From assembly GCF_007097395.1 (NCBI RefSeq), contig NZ_VKDC01000025.1:16766-80765 (forward strand): a stretch of DNA of 64,000 nt. The letters are read 5' to 3'. Shown piece by piece: positions 1 through 7,933 of this stretch. This DNA comes from Fulvivirga sp. M361. Lineage in GTDB: Bacteria > Bacteroidota > Bacteroidia > Cytophagales > Cyclobacteriaceae. Numbering within the stretch: the stretch's first letter is position 1; each line of letters starts with the position of its first letter. The position numbers and the translations under genes are program-made. Below the pieces are notes generated by a model that did not search any database, was not told where the DNA came from, and saw nothing but the letters and a program-made list of their open reading frames with translations.

Positions 1-168
1 CTCCTATCTAGGCGCCTTTACCTTATTGACCTGCTTCCAGTCTCTGGTACCAGTTCCCCGGCACCCATCACACATTATGCTCCAAGCCCTTCGCGATAAT
101 AGAATATACTCATTTAATTCATAAAAGAGCATTGAACCAGGCGCTGAAACGCGAATATAAAGATCGTG

Positions 169-705
169 CTACCATCCGTTTAATGTTTTCGTTTGCTCTA
201 TATGTCCCAGGTGATGGTCCCCATGCCATTCGTACAAAAACAGGTTAGACTTAAGTGTAATTTCATGCCCTGATTCCGGGTGAATGAAAGTTTTCTCCAG
301 GTTTTCGTCTGTGAGAGCTCTTAATAAGTACACCCATTTGGAATGCAATAGTTCTAAGAAATCTAAAGAGGTGGCTATGGGAGCAGTTTTATAATCCGGT
401 AATTCAGCCCAGGCTACCTCATCATAAGCTTTAATGACAGGTTTATTTTCTGTTAGAGTCCATTTGAATCGGATGTAGCTGTTTAAGTGGCTATCGGGAA
501 CATGATGTACTACCTGACGTAAAGTCCATCCTTCTGGCCTGTATGCAACATCCAGTTGTTCTTCGGTCAGTGTTTCCACTGCTTTTCTGAACCGCAAGGG
601 AAGTGTTTCAATACGATTGATACATTGATGGATGTCCGTTGGGTCTATGATCTTTGGCCATTCGAATTTGCCTATAGGGTAACGTAATTTTTCTAGTGAT
701 GGCAT
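169..705 (-). CDS. DinB/YfiT-family putative metal-dependent transferase
   Basis: This 178-residue protein matches the DinB/YfiT (BstA-like) fold, a four-helix bundle that holds a metal ion with three histidines. The histidine clusters are visible: VVHHVPDSH near residue 70 and WHGDHHLGHI near residue 165. YfiT relatives are annotated as metal-dependent hydrolases or bacillithiol S-transferases that attach a low-molecular-weight thiol to electrophiles. The reaction here is inferred only from family. There is no signal peptide, so it should be cytoplasmic. It is the last gene of a minus-strand operon, 50 bp after the NTF2-like gene and downstream of a PLP decarboxylase. Length is normal for the family (about 170-180 residues). 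Confidence 0.8.
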   Translation of the reverse strand: MPSLEKLRYPIGKFEWPKIIDPTDIHQCINRIETLPLRFRKAVETLTEEQLDVAYRPEGWTLRQVVHHVPDSHLNSYIRFKWTLTENKPVIKAYDEVAWAELPDYKTAPIATSLDFLELLHSKWVYLLRALTDENLEKTFIHPESGHEITLKSNLFLYEWHGDHHLGHIEQTKTLNGW

Positions 706-755
706 CTGTTTTTATTTTCTTTTAGTTCTGAATATCAACACAAGCATCTGCACCA

Positions 756-1238
756 CTAAATGGCTTTGTTTTGTGCCATGTATTTTTTCAATACCCTGAG
801 CGTTTCAGCGCTTACTTTCTTTTTTAAGAAAGGTGACCAGCCTAACAAAGCCCCTGGCATACCCAACGCCATTTGTGACCATTTCCAGAAACTGAAGTAA
901 TCTGTATGGCGTATTATTTTACCACCTTTAAACTGAAATGTTGCTTTGATCTTATTATGTACCTTCCTGCCGGATTTGGAAAAAAGATAGATAGCTTCCC
1001 ATGCAGCGGTGCCTTCATTATCATCGGCTTGTACATCACCAAAGGTGATGACCAGTTCTTTTCCGCCTCGTTCTATCAGCATGTGCCACATCGCACAGGC
1101 ATGTTGATGATCAAGTTCTCCGAACACAGGATCTGAAAATTGTAGTTCGTCGTGATAGCAGGCAACCATGCCGGTTGCATCATGTTCAGCAAAGGAGCTA
1201 TAGAATTTTTGTATCAGAGCTAAGTGAGCATCTCTCAT
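756..1238 (-). CDS. NTF2-like (SnoaL-type) protein
   Basis: This 160-residue protein has the small alpha+beta cone pattern of the NTF2/SnoaL superfamily: an N-terminal helix (HLALIQKFYSSFAEHD), a strand with YHDELQFSDPVFGEL, and a closing 'FKGGKIIRHTDYFSFW' strand pair. Members include ketosteroid-isomerase-like enzymes and many proteins of unknown role, so no substrate can be assigned. The start overlaps the stop of the upstream PLP decarboxylase gene by 4 bases, an ATGA-type junction that argues for translational coupling. No signal peptide is visible. Confidence 0.8.
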   Translation of the reverse strand: MRDAHLALIQKFYSSFAEHDATGMVACYHDELQFSDPVFGELDHQHACAMWHMLIERGGKELVITFGDVQADDNEGTAAWEAIYLFSKSGRKVHNKIKATFQFKGGKIIRHTDYFSFWKWSQMALGMPGALLGWSPFLKKKVSAETLRVLKKYMAQNKAI

Positions 1239-2476
1239 GATACACTGAATTTATACATCTTATGCATATCCAGTACCATAGCTTCTAATTTTTCTATGGT
1301 AACATGATCCATTATTACAGCTTTATACCACCTCGGATCGTGATGGTTATCTGGTACCAGCCCATACCTCTCAGCGATCTCTTTTGAGATATTTTCACTT
1401 TTTATAGTGACAATGTTTGAGCCGGGTTGTCTGAAATAAGCTACTTTTAGCTCATCCAATTGTGTACATAACCAATCTGTGCGGTTTTGCAGCACAAGTA
1501 TCTTTTCATACCAGCCATGCGGGCCATAGGTCATCAGTATCATCCATACCGCTATGGCATTGGCGCCGGACCGGCTTCCTATTAGGGTGAAATCTTCTCC
1601 TTCTACATAACTCGCTTCTTTTGTATTTGCATAAGATATCAGGTCTTTCCTGATTAAGAATATTCCTGTTCCATAAGGAGCTTGTAACATTTTATGAGCG
1701 TCCAGGGTGATGGATGATACACCGGGATTGCTAAAATTAAGGTTAGTATCAGGCGTTGAAAACGGGTAGAAAAACCCGCCGTAAGCGCCGTCTACATGGG
1801 CTTTGAAAACTACACCGGCCGAATCAAGGGCCTGGATATAGGTGTTCGGATCATCTACCGAACCGAACATAGTGGTCATCATGTTAGCTACGGCAATAAA
1901 ATACTTCTTACCCGTAGTTTTTTTCTGATCGATCACCTTTTTGACTTCATTTATATCAATACTCCGGCTTTCATTATCTACCGGTATATAGGCAATATCC
2001 AGGTTAAGCACATTGGCAGCTTTACTTGAAGAATAGTGCGAGTCAGAGGAACATAGAATGGAAATTTCCCTGATATCAGCCCCATGTTCCTGGATGAAGT
2101 AGTTGCGATATACCCATATCGCCTGTAAATTAGCTTCAGTCCCTCCGGAGGCTACATATCCATCGAATTCACCATCCCCCTTAAGAATGGTATTCGAACA
2201 AATATTGATCAATTCCTTTTCGATTTCCTGGGTGCCCTTAAAGAAGCTTTCAGACTTTCCCAGTGTATGGCACCCAATGTGGTTTGGATTATGAATAAGT
2301 GTAGATAGGAAAGGCGCGTTGGCTAAAAATGGAGCGTCTTGATAGAATACCTTGTCGTCAAGGTGTGATGCAGGTATGCCAATGATTTTTTCACTGTAAT
2401 AATTTACATTTTGGTTCAGCGCATTAAATACCCTGTCCCTTATTGCTTCTTGTGAAAGCTTTTTCCAGTTTGCCAT
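1235..2476 (-). CDS. Group II pyridoxal-phosphate amino acid decarboxylase
   Basis: This cytoplasmic 413-residue enzyme belongs to the group II PLP-dependent decarboxylases (fold type I; aromatic amino acid, histidine and aspartate decarboxylases). Visible hallmarks are SGGTEAN at 110-116, the aspartate that pairs with the pyridinium nitrogen in HVDGAYGG (227-234), and the Schiff-base lysine K262 in LDAHK. It is shorter than animal or plant enzymes of the family (about 480 residues) and resembles the compact archaeal/bacterial tyrosine/aspartate decarboxylases. The true substrate cannot be read from sequence. It is the first gene of a three-gene minus-strand operon with the NTF2-like and DinB genes. 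Confidence 0.88.
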   Translation of the reverse strand: MANWKKLSQEAIRDRVFNALNQNVNYYSEKIIGIPASHLDDKVFYQDAPFLANAPFLSTLIHNPNHIGCHTLGKSESFFKGTQEIEKELINICSNTILKGDGEFDGYVASGGTEANLQAIWVYRNYFIQEHGADIREISILCSSDSHYSSSKAANVLNLDIAYIPVDNESRSIDINEVKKVIDQKKTTGKKYFIAVANMMTTMFGSVDDPNTYIQALDSAGVVFKAHVDGAYGGFFYPFSTPDTNLNFSNPGVSSITLDAHKMLQAPYGTGIFLIRKDLISYANTKEASYVEGEDFTLIGSRSGANAIAVWMILMTYGPHGWYEKILVLQNRTDWLCTQLDELKVAYFRQPGSNIVTIKSENISKEIAERYGLVPDNHHDPRWYKAVIMDHVTIEKLEAMVLDMHKMYKFSVS

Positions 2477-2627
2477 AAAGATAGTGTTTAAAGATACTTT
2501 GAGCGACGGCTCTTGGTCGTAACCCTCATGCGGGCTGACTGCCTGGCAGTACTAATATAGGAATCAGACTGATGTAATCCCAATGCTTATTCACACGCAA
2601 TGGCAGACCAACTCTCTCACATTCAAG

Positions 2628-2669
2628 AGAAAAATACTTTATTAAGTACTCGCTACTTAATAAAGTATT
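2628..2669 (-). terminator. Intrinsic terminator overlapping the serA stop codon
   Basis: A perfect 16-bp inverted repeat (2633-2648 with 2654-2669) encloses a 5-base loop and is followed, on the minus strand, by a run of T (A run at 2630-2634 on the plus strand). The serA stop codon at 2657-2659 lies within the stem, so the last codons of serA form part of the terminator. Confidence 0.8.
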
Positions 2670-4555
2670 CTGAATTTGATCGTATGTTCTATACTTCTTA
2701 AAGCTTTGATCACATCACGATTGTATTTCTTATCAATATCCGTGATCACATAACCAATTACCTCGTTTGTTTTTAAGTACTGACCTACGATGTTAATGTC
2801 GTGGTCTGCCAGCACCTGGTTGATTTTAGCCAGGATGCCAGGTACGTTATGGTGGACATGTATCAGTCTGTGGGCGTTTTCAAAAGCAGGTAGTTGCAAG
2901 TTTGGAAAACTAACACTATTAGAAGTACTCCCTGTGTTGATATACCCCATGATCTTGCCGGGGACAAACTCTGCAATATTTTCCTGGGCCTCTTGCGTAC
3001 TGCCTCCAATATGTGGCGTTAATATGAGATTGGGCAAACCTCTCAACTCTGAAAGAAATTCTTCATCATTGCTTTTAGGTTCAGATGGAAATACGTCGAT
3101 AGCAGCACCAGCCACTTTACCACTTTCAATATTGTCTTTTAAAGCAGGAATATCCACCACATGTCCTCTGCTGAGGTTAACAAAGATGACGCCATCTTTC
3201 ATCCATTGAAACTCAGTTTCACCAATTATATTAAGATTTTCTTTTCTTCCATCTACATGCAGCGTAACGATATCGGCTTTTTTAAACAGCTCTTTTAATG
3301 AACGACATTTGCGGGCGTTACCTAAGGCGAGTTTTTCTTCAATATCGTAGTAATATACATTAAGGCCGAGTGCTTCTGCCAGTACAGAGAGCTGAGCGCC
3401 AATATTACCATATCCCACAATTCCCAAATTCTTGCCTCTTACTTCATGACTGCCACTGGCTGACTTGTCCCACTTTCCTTCATGCATGGCTTGAGAACTC
3501 ATGTAAAGCTTTCTGCGCAATGCAATGATTTCAGAAATGGCCATTTCTACCACAGACCTGGTATTACTGAAAGGAGCGTTAAAAACCGCCACTCCTTTTT
3601 TCAGACAAGAATTCAGGTCGATTTGGTTAGTGCCTATACAAAAGGCCCCGACAGCGATGAGTCGGTTGGCATTCTCAAGAACTTTTGCAGTGACTTGGGT
3701 CTTTGAACGTATTCCCAATACGGATACATTCTTAATCTTTTCACAAAGCTCATCTTCATCTAAACCTCCCGGATATACTTCAACGTTATAGCCTTCTTCC
3801 TTCATCAGTTCCACAGCTTTTGGGTGGATATTCTCTAATAGAAGAATGTTAATCCTGTTTTTCGGATAAGAAATGGCAGTATTCATTTTATTAAGATACA
3901 GGAATTCGTCAAGGCTTGGAGTAATATGATCTGCTTTTTCCAGTACATTGTCCCGGGTGACGTTCTCTGTAAAAGCATAGAATTTATTAGCCATTCCAGC
4001 CGCTTTTATTTCATAGTCTGTATATCCGTCACCAATTACATATACATCTCCCTGGAGGTCCAACTGCTTTAACTGTTCGGCTTTTCCTCCATTGATTGAA
4101 AGTGCATTGTTATGGTCAAAGCCTACAATACTTCCACCTTCATCAAACTCAAATGAATTGGCAAAAACATTGTCAGCTTTTATATGGTATTCTTCAACAA
4201 TAGGTACAATGAAATCTTTAAACCCATTGCTGATAATGAAGATGTTATCTGTATAATTCTTGAAAAACTCTTTATTACGTTTAAAGGATTTTGATACTTC
4301 GCCTTTGAGACGGTCCACTAATAACGGCAAATGATTTTTGTGAGCATCCAGTATCTCCAGCCGCTGGACGAGTGATTCACGAAAGGTCAGGCTACCACTC
4401 ATGCCTTCATCTGTGATTTCTTTGATCTTATGCAGCCGATTTTCTTTTTCTACGTGCCCTTCCAGGGCAATTTCCCCAAGTATGTCTAAAGCTTCTACCT
4501 GTGTGAATGTACTGTCAAAATCTATGACGAAATACTTTTGACTATTGTCTTGCAT
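2657..4555 (-). CDS. serA: Phosphoserine-phosphatase-like HAD domain fused to D-3-phosphoglycerate dehydrogenase
   Basis: This 632-residue protein joins two serine-biosynthesis activities. Residues 1 to about 220 form a HAD-superfamily phosphatase like SerB: nucleophile D12 and D14 in IDFDST, motif II around SNG at 109-111, and motif III GDGYTDYE at 175-182. Residues about 232-632 form a D-isomer 2-hydroxyacid dehydrogenase like SerA, with the NAD-binding GYGNIG at 381-386 and the catalytic set R463, E492 and H515 (in TPHIGG), ending in an ACT regulatory domain from about residue 562. SerA oxidises 3-phosphoglycerate and SerB removes phosphate from phosphoserine, so the fusion holds the first and third pathway steps. 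The middle enzyme, SerC, is not in the window. The gene stands alone and ends in a strong terminator. Confidence 0.92.
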   Translation of the reverse strand: MQDNSQKYFVIDFDSTFTQVEALDILGEIALEGHVEKENRLHKIKEITDEGMSGSLTFRESLVQRLEILDAHKNHLPLLVDRLKGEVSKSFKRNKEFFKNYTDNIFIISNGFKDFIVPIVEEYHIKADNVFANSFEFDEGGSIVGFDHNNALSINGGKAEQLKQLDLQGDVYVIGDGYTDYEIKAAGMANKFYAFTENVTRDNVLEKADHITPSLDEFLYLNKMNTAISYPKNRINILLLENIHPKAVELMKEEGYNVEVYPGGLDEDELCEKIKNVSVLGIRSKTQVTAKVLENANRLIAVGAFCIGTNQIDLNSCLKKGVAVFNAPFSNTRSVVEMAISEIIALRRKLYMSSQAMHEGKWDKSASGSHEVRGKNLGIVGYGNIGAQLSVLAEALGLNVYYYDIEEKLALGNARKCRSLKELFKKADIVTLHVDGRKENLNIIGETEFQWMKDGVIFVNLSRGHVVDIPALKDNIESGKVAGAAIDVFPSEPKSNDEEFLSELRGLPNLILTPHIGGSTQEAQENIAEFVPGKIMGYINTGSTSNSVSFPNLQLPAFENAHRLIHVHHNVPGILAKINQVLADHDINIVGQYLKTNEVIGYVITDIDKKYNRDVIKALRSIEHTIKFRILY

Positions 4556-4766
4556 AATGGCGAATTTTACGCGGCGAAATAAAGCGAATAAAACACTATA
4601 TGAAAGTTATTTTTTTAAAAATTACCTTTTTTAATTGTGAAGTTCGATTTCAAACGATTGCGAATGTGTGGAAATATGTTACGGATTGGTACGTAGTTTG
4701 AAATCTAAGTAAAAACACCTAGATAAAATAAGGTAAAATACTGATGGCATTAAAGCTATCGGTTGC

Positions 4767-4774
4767 TACCTTTG
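4767..4774 (+). promoter_or_regulatory. Candidate Bacteroidota -7 box
   Basis: TACCTTTG is an exact match to the Bacteroidota -7 consensus TAnnTTTG. A TTTG-type -33 box is not obvious; only a weak TGG sits about 19 bp upstream. It would direct plus-strand transcription into the terminator-bounded stretch that follows. Confidence 0.4.
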
Positions 4775-4780
4775 AACTGT

Positions 4781-4886
4781 TGGTTTTCGATAGACTAATA
4801 ACCTCAAATAGGAGTGATGGTTAATTATTTAGTTTATTGAACTATTCGGGTGAAAGAGGGCTATGGGGGTGGCCCTCTTTTCTTTT
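4781..4886 (+). ncRNA. Candidate small RNA with a 7-codon frame
   Basis: Between a TAnnTTTG box (4767-4774) and a hairpin terminator (4853-4886) lies about 100 bp with no gene in front of or behind it on this strand. It contains a tiny frame, ATG at 4817 to TGA at 4840 (MVNYLVY), preceded by AGGAG. Shine-Dalgarno motifs are rare in this group, which makes that placement notable. The element could be a regulatory RNA, a leader-peptide relic or chance. No known RNA family is recognised. Confidence 0.3.
4853..4886 (+). terminator. Plus-strand intrinsic terminator
   Basis: AAAGAGGGC (4853-4861) pairs with GCCCTCTTT (4872-4880) around a 10-base loop, followed by a T-rich tract. No plus-strand protein gene precedes it. 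Confidence 0.65.
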
Positions 4887-5050
4887 ATACTCTTCTTTCT
4901 GTTTTCGCACTACTATTATTTTCATTGTACATGTCATCTGAGTTGATGACGATCTGTCGTCCTATACTGATGTTGGTCGATGAAGGCTTTGGTTAAAACG
5001 GTTGAACGACTAGCTTCACAATCATAAAGCCAACTATAGACAACGAATTA

Positions 5051-5082
5051 TCCCCTGGAGCCAGGTCTTCAGGGGATTTTTT
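5051..5082 (+). terminator. Plus-strand intrinsic terminator
   Basis: TCCCCTG (5051-5057) pairs with CAGGGGA (5070-5076) and is followed directly by six T. The T tract lies only on the plus-strand side, so it is not the terminator of the neighbouring minus-strand arsN2. Confidence 0.6.
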
Positions 5083-5148
5083 GTATAAGAATTAATGTAA
5101 GAAATTTTCTTTTTGAGCTTAACCAAGCTATCTGCAGGCTGGTTTACA

Positions 5149-5589
5149 TTACTTATGATTCATGAAGTATTGCATGCAAATTGCCGTTGTGGGGCAAAGC
5201 TTTTTGAATTCGGCACTTTGTAAAATGATTTCGGGAACCTCGTTTCTGGCAGTTTGAATAAAGTCGTGTTTTTCGAAAAAGGTCTGGGCGGTTTCTGTTA
5301 ATAAGTAAATGTTTTTGACTTGACGTAAATCGGCTTCCTGGATCAATCGGGATACTAGTTTGGAACCCAACCCTCTATTTTGACTTGAGTATACTACTGC
5401 CATAGAGCGGAGTAAAGCATTTTTACCAAATATTTCTAAAGCTCCTATACCCGTCAAACGCTCCTCGCTTTGGTAACCTATGAATAACTGTTTTTCCAGA
5501 TCAACGTCCTCTGTCGGTAATTTGCTTTGTTTCAGTATTGCCAATACCTCATCCGTGTAGTTATGGTCTAATACGATTATGTTATTCAT
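5149..5589 (-). CDS. arsN2: ArsN2-type GNAT acetyltransferase (arsenic-associated)
   Basis: This 146-residue protein is a GNAT-fold N-acetyltransferase. The acetyl-CoA loop is visible as SSQNRGLGSKL near residues 68-78, and the arsenic-associated ArsN2 pattern is clear: LPTEDV near 24, ALLRSMAVV near 58, IYLLTETAQTFFEKHDF in the third quarter, and LCPTTAICM near the C-terminus. Family members occur in ars operons, and the related ArsN1 acetylates arsinothricin or phosphinothricin. The substrate of ArsN2 is not established. It is the last gene of the arsR-arsI-arsN2 set but lies 147 bp after arsI, with a hairpin and its own TATATTTG box in the gap, so it may also be transcribed alone. Confidence 0.8.
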   Translation of the reverse strand: MNNIIVLDHNYTDEVLAILKQSKLPTEDVDLEKQLFIGYQSEERLTGIGALEIFGKNALLRSMAVVYSSQNRGLGSKLVSRLIQEADLRQVKNIYLLTETAQTFFEKHDFIQTARNEVPEIILQSAEFKKLCPTTAICMQYFMNHK

Positions 5590-5658
5590 TGCAGGTTGAT
5601 CTGTTCTTGTATTGTTATATTGGGTTATGAGCTAATAAGAAACATGCATTAGCCTTTG

Positions 5659-5666
5659 CAAATATA
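5659..5666 (-). promoter_or_regulatory. Candidate -7 box for arsN2
   Basis: Read on the minus strand this is TATATTTG, an exact TAnnTTTG match about 70 bp upstream of the arsN2 start. The -33 element is weak. It suggests a second promoter inside the arsenic cassette. Confidence 0.4.
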
Positions 5667-5676
5667 TTCTGAAAGT

Positions 5677-5719
5677 TTATAAATCCCACCAGTACCTGCA
5701 GAGCTGGAGGGATTTATAA
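5677..5719 (-). promoter_or_regulatory. Stem-loop between arsI and arsN2
   Basis: TTATAAATCCC (5677-5687) and GGGATTTATAA (5709-5719) are perfect 11-bp inverted repeats, and a second CCAG/CTGG pairing lies inside the loop. No T tract follows on the minus strand. It is therefore more likely an mRNA processing or stability element, or a weak attenuator, than a strong terminator. Confidence 0.45.
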
Positions 5720-5736
5720 CAATATACTTTTATTCT

Positions 5737-6204
5737 CTAGCAGCAATCGGTGGTTTCCTCTTTGTCAGTAGCTGATGAAGTGCAGCAGGCGCCTTCCCCG
5801 GAATACTTTGCGTCATTGACTGCCACATCTTCCATGAACTGGAAAACCTCCCACTTGTAGCCATCAGGATCTGTTACCCAGAATTTGTCTTGCTTAGCAT
5901 AACAACACTTCACCTCTTTTTCTACATCTATGGGCAGGTTGTAGCTCATAGCACTACCCAGTTTTTGTTTCAGATGATCAGGATTATCCACTTCTATACC
6001 AAAATGGAGGGTCTCTTTTTGAATGGGCTCGTCACTTTTAATGAATGAAATATTCAATGAAGGTTCTGATAGCAAAAATTTAGCATAGTCTTTTTTGACC
6101 TTTATGGGTTCAACTCCAAAAAACTTGGTATAAAAATCAACAGTGGAACTAATGTTTGATACATGATAACTTACATGTATTCTTGGAAATGTTTGTGTCT
6201 TCAT
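5737..6204 (-). CDS. arsI: ArsI/CadI-family VOC metalloenzyme, probable C-As lyase
   Basis: This 155-residue protein is a vicinal-oxygen-chelate (glyoxalase/dioxygenase fold) enzyme of the ArsI/CadI family. ArsI is an Fe(II)-dependent dioxygenase that splits the carbon-arsenic bond of trivalent organoarsenicals such as methylarsenite. Probable metal ligands are H10 in RIHVSYHV, H67 in TLHFGIE and E119 in WEVF. The adjacent cysteines C100-C101 in KCCYA match the substrate-binding pair of ArsI. Two more pairs, C140-C141 and C154-C155, sit in a C-terminal tail and could hand arsenic over. It lies 59 bp downstream of arsR, behind a second copy of the ArsR operator. A cadmium-binding role cannot be excluded. 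Confidence 0.85.
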   Translation of the reverse strand: MKTQTFPRIHVSYHVSNISSTVDFYTKFFGVEPIKVKKDYAKFLLSEPSLNISFIKSDEPIQKETLHFGIEVDNPDHLKQKLGSAMSYNLPIDVEKEVKCCYAKQDKFWVTDPDGYKWEVFQFMEDVAVNDAKYSGEGACCTSSATDKEETTDCC

Positions 6205-6226
6205 TTTTTTGATGTTTAAAATTTGT

Positions 6227-6246
6227 TAATCGTAATAACGCGATGA
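6227..6246 (-). promoter_or_regulatory. ArsR operator copy 2 (arsR-arsI gap)
   Basis: TAATCGTAATAACGCGATGA is a near copy (17 of 20 positions) of the dyad upstream of arsR. The TAATCG half is exact and the second half differs by one base. Its position in the short arsR-arsI gap suggests ArsR acts again just ahead of arsI. Confidence 0.7.
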
Positions 6247-6263
6247 TTTAATGTAAATTTTTT

Positions 6264-6593
6264 TTAACAACAGTTCTTGGTGCTATTAAATAAGTCAAAT
6301 AAACCAGCTAATTCTTCTTTTGCCCTGTTCCAGACTTCTGAGTTAATGCAATAGCATACGCTTGGACCTTCTACGGTACCTTTGATCAAGCCAGAAGCTT
6401 TTAGTTCTTTTAAATGTTGAGAAACAGTTGATTGCGAAAGAGGAAGTTCATCTACAATATCACCACAAATACAAGACTGTGTCTTGATTAAGTACTGGAT
6501 AATGGCAATGCGCGCAGGATGTCCCAGTGCTTTTGTAATTTGTGCGAGACTGTTTTGCTGATGGCTGAATTTATCTGCTTTTGTGGTACCCAT
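6264..6593 (-). CDS. arsR: ArsR-family arsenic-responsive repressor
   Basis: This 109-residue winged-helix repressor belongs to the ArsR/SmtB family. The recognition helix lies in [19 protein letters not shown] (about 51-69), and the metalloid-sensing motif CICGD carries C41 and C43 next to helix 3. More cysteines occur at C80, C82 and C108-C109. ArsR dimers bind operator DNA until As(III) binds the cysteines. The gene leads the arsR-arsI-arsN2 cassette and has a perfect TAATCG-N8-CGATTA dyad directly upstream, consistent with autoregulation. The unusual CC C-terminus, shared with the neighbouring ArsI, may add a metalloid site. Confidence 0.9.
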   Translation of the reverse strand: MGTTKADKFSHQQNSLAQITKALGHPARIAIIQYLIKTQSCICGDIVDELPLSQSTVSQHLKELKASGLIKGTVEGPSVCYCINSEVWNRAKEELAGLFDLFNSTKNCC

Positions 6594-6600
6594 ATCCTTT

Positions 6601-6620
6601 TAATCGTAATATAGCGATTA
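6601..6620 (-). promoter_or_regulatory. ArsR operator copy 1 (arsR promoter)
   Basis: TAATCGTAATATAGCGATTA is a dyad with perfect 6-bp arms and an 8-base centre, starting 7 bp upstream of the arsR start codon. A similar 20-mer recurs at 6227-6246. Confidence 0.75.
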
Positions 6621-6732
6621 ATGTTTCATCTTTTTCAATTTTTTAGCGCTTTATTTTGTTGTATGCCATTATCACCTTGCTTTTTGTCGAAGAACTGCAA
6701 CTTTCCATGCATTCTCATGTAAACATAGAGAC

Positions 6733-7917
6733 ATGTATGGAATACGCTGTTTCTTGGTTCTCCCCGCTTTGTTTATTTTAGGGGCTGCTTTCTGTCAGAA
6801 ATCAAACACATTTCCGTCCTTTTTGGAAAAACTGAACCAGCAGCCGTATAATGTTCGTGAAGACATAATTGCAGGATACTTGCGACAGGTTCAAAAGACC
6901 CCGATCATTGAAAATGATCAAGTTATTTTTATGGTTAAAAGCGATATCGAGCCATTGCTTTTGGCTGATTTTAACGGATTCTTAAACCCCAGGTACGTTA
7001 AGGACAGCCTATTGGGCTTTATGTACCACATAGAAGGTACTTCATGGTATTATAAGATAAAACAGATTCAATCAAATGCTATTGTTAATTATTGTTTCTC
7101 TATCAACGGGCAAAAAGTAACAGATCCCCTAAACCCTAATTCCCGATTGAGTTTTGATACTCCATATTCATTCGTTGCTATGCCGCAGTATGTGCAGGAA
7201 CCATGGTCGGTTACAACAAGCGACGTATTAAAAGGGGAAGTGATAAAAACAGAGATTACAAGTAAAATACTTGGGCATGACAGGACAATCCATGTTTATT
7301 TACCACCTGGCCATCTTATGATGAAGAGCCTGCCTTCAGTATACTTTCATGATGGTAGTTATCAGGTTAATGATATGAAAGTACCGGGAATACTGGATGA
7401 TTTAATAGCAGGTAAGAAAATAATTCCGGTGGTGGCGGTCTTTGATGACCCGGTTGTGAGGGGTAAAGAGTATCGTGGTGATATAGGCTACAGAGATTAT
7501 CTTCAGCATGAACTCATACCATTCATTCAGAATTCATATGCCGTCAGTCATAAAAGAACGGACAGAGCAGTGGCAGGTTTTTCAAGAGGAGGTATGTCTT
7601 CGCTATACCTTGCCCATACCACTGACCTGTTTTTTGGCTCAGGTGCTTTTTCACCTGCTATAAGCCCCACGTCCATTGCTGATTATACAAATGAATTAGA
7701 GGCTTTTAATAATGCACCACACACTTTATTTTTATGTGGGGCGGTGTACGACCACCTTTGGTATGATGATGCCCTGGCATTGAAAGAGTATTTCACTGCC
7801 AAAGGCATATCAGTAAAATATAAGGAAATATCTACAGGGCATAATATCGCCGGTTGGCAAGAGGTAATGGACGACATGCTCATTTCCTTCTTTCCTTACC
7901 GGTCTACCGTAGATTGA
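6733..7917 (+). CDS. Secreted alpha/beta-hydrolase esterase (Fes/IroE-like)
   Basis: This 394-residue protein begins with a signal peptide (hydrophobic to about residue 20). An N-terminal beta-sandwich of the E-set type (about 45-150) is followed by an esterase domain of the enterochelin-esterase/esterase-D kind. The nucleophile elbow is GFSRGG with S284, the base is probably H370 in STGHN, and D340 or D345 is the likely acid. Family members split siderophore triesters, feruloyl or acetyl esters. The substrate here is unknown. No iron-uptake gene lies nearby, so a carbohydrate-ester role is as likely. The gene converges on pgi with 16 bp between the stops. Confidence 0.8.
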   Translation: MYGIRCFLVLPALFILGAAFCQKSNTFPSFLEKLNQQPYNVREDIIAGYLRQVQKTPIIENDQVIFMVKSDIEPLLLADFNGFLNPRYVKDSLLGFMYHIEGTSWYYKIKQIQSNAIVNYCFSINGQKVTDPLNPNSRLSFDTPYSFVAMPQYVQEPWSVTTSDVLKGEVIKTEITSKILGHDRTIHVYLPPGHLMMKSLPSVYFHDGSYQVNDMKVPGILDDLIAGKKIIPVVAVFDDPVVRGKEYRGDIGYRDYLQHELIPFIQNSYAVSHKRTDRAVAGFSRGGMSSLYLAHTTDLFFGSGAFSPAISPTSIADYTNELEAFNNAPHTLFLCGAVYDHLWYDDALALKEYFTAKGISVKYKEISTGHNIAGWQEVMDDMLISFFPYRSTVD

Positions 7918-7933
7918 TCCATTTAAAGTGTTT

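Larger units (their letters stand above)
4556..5148. other. Gene-free stretch of about 590 bp
   Basis: No protein-coding frame of convincing length lies between serA and arsN2, both on the minus strand. The stretch is AT-rich and holds two plus-strand intrinsic terminators (4853-4886 and 5051-5082), although no plus-strand gene precedes either. This points to one or two small non-coding transcripts. Confidence 0.6.

Noticed and set aside
906..1136. Open frames opposite or inside the listed genes (for example 906-1136, 2790-3209 and 35983-36435)
   Set aside because: They are antisense or out-of-frame shadows of well-supported genes and show no family motifs.
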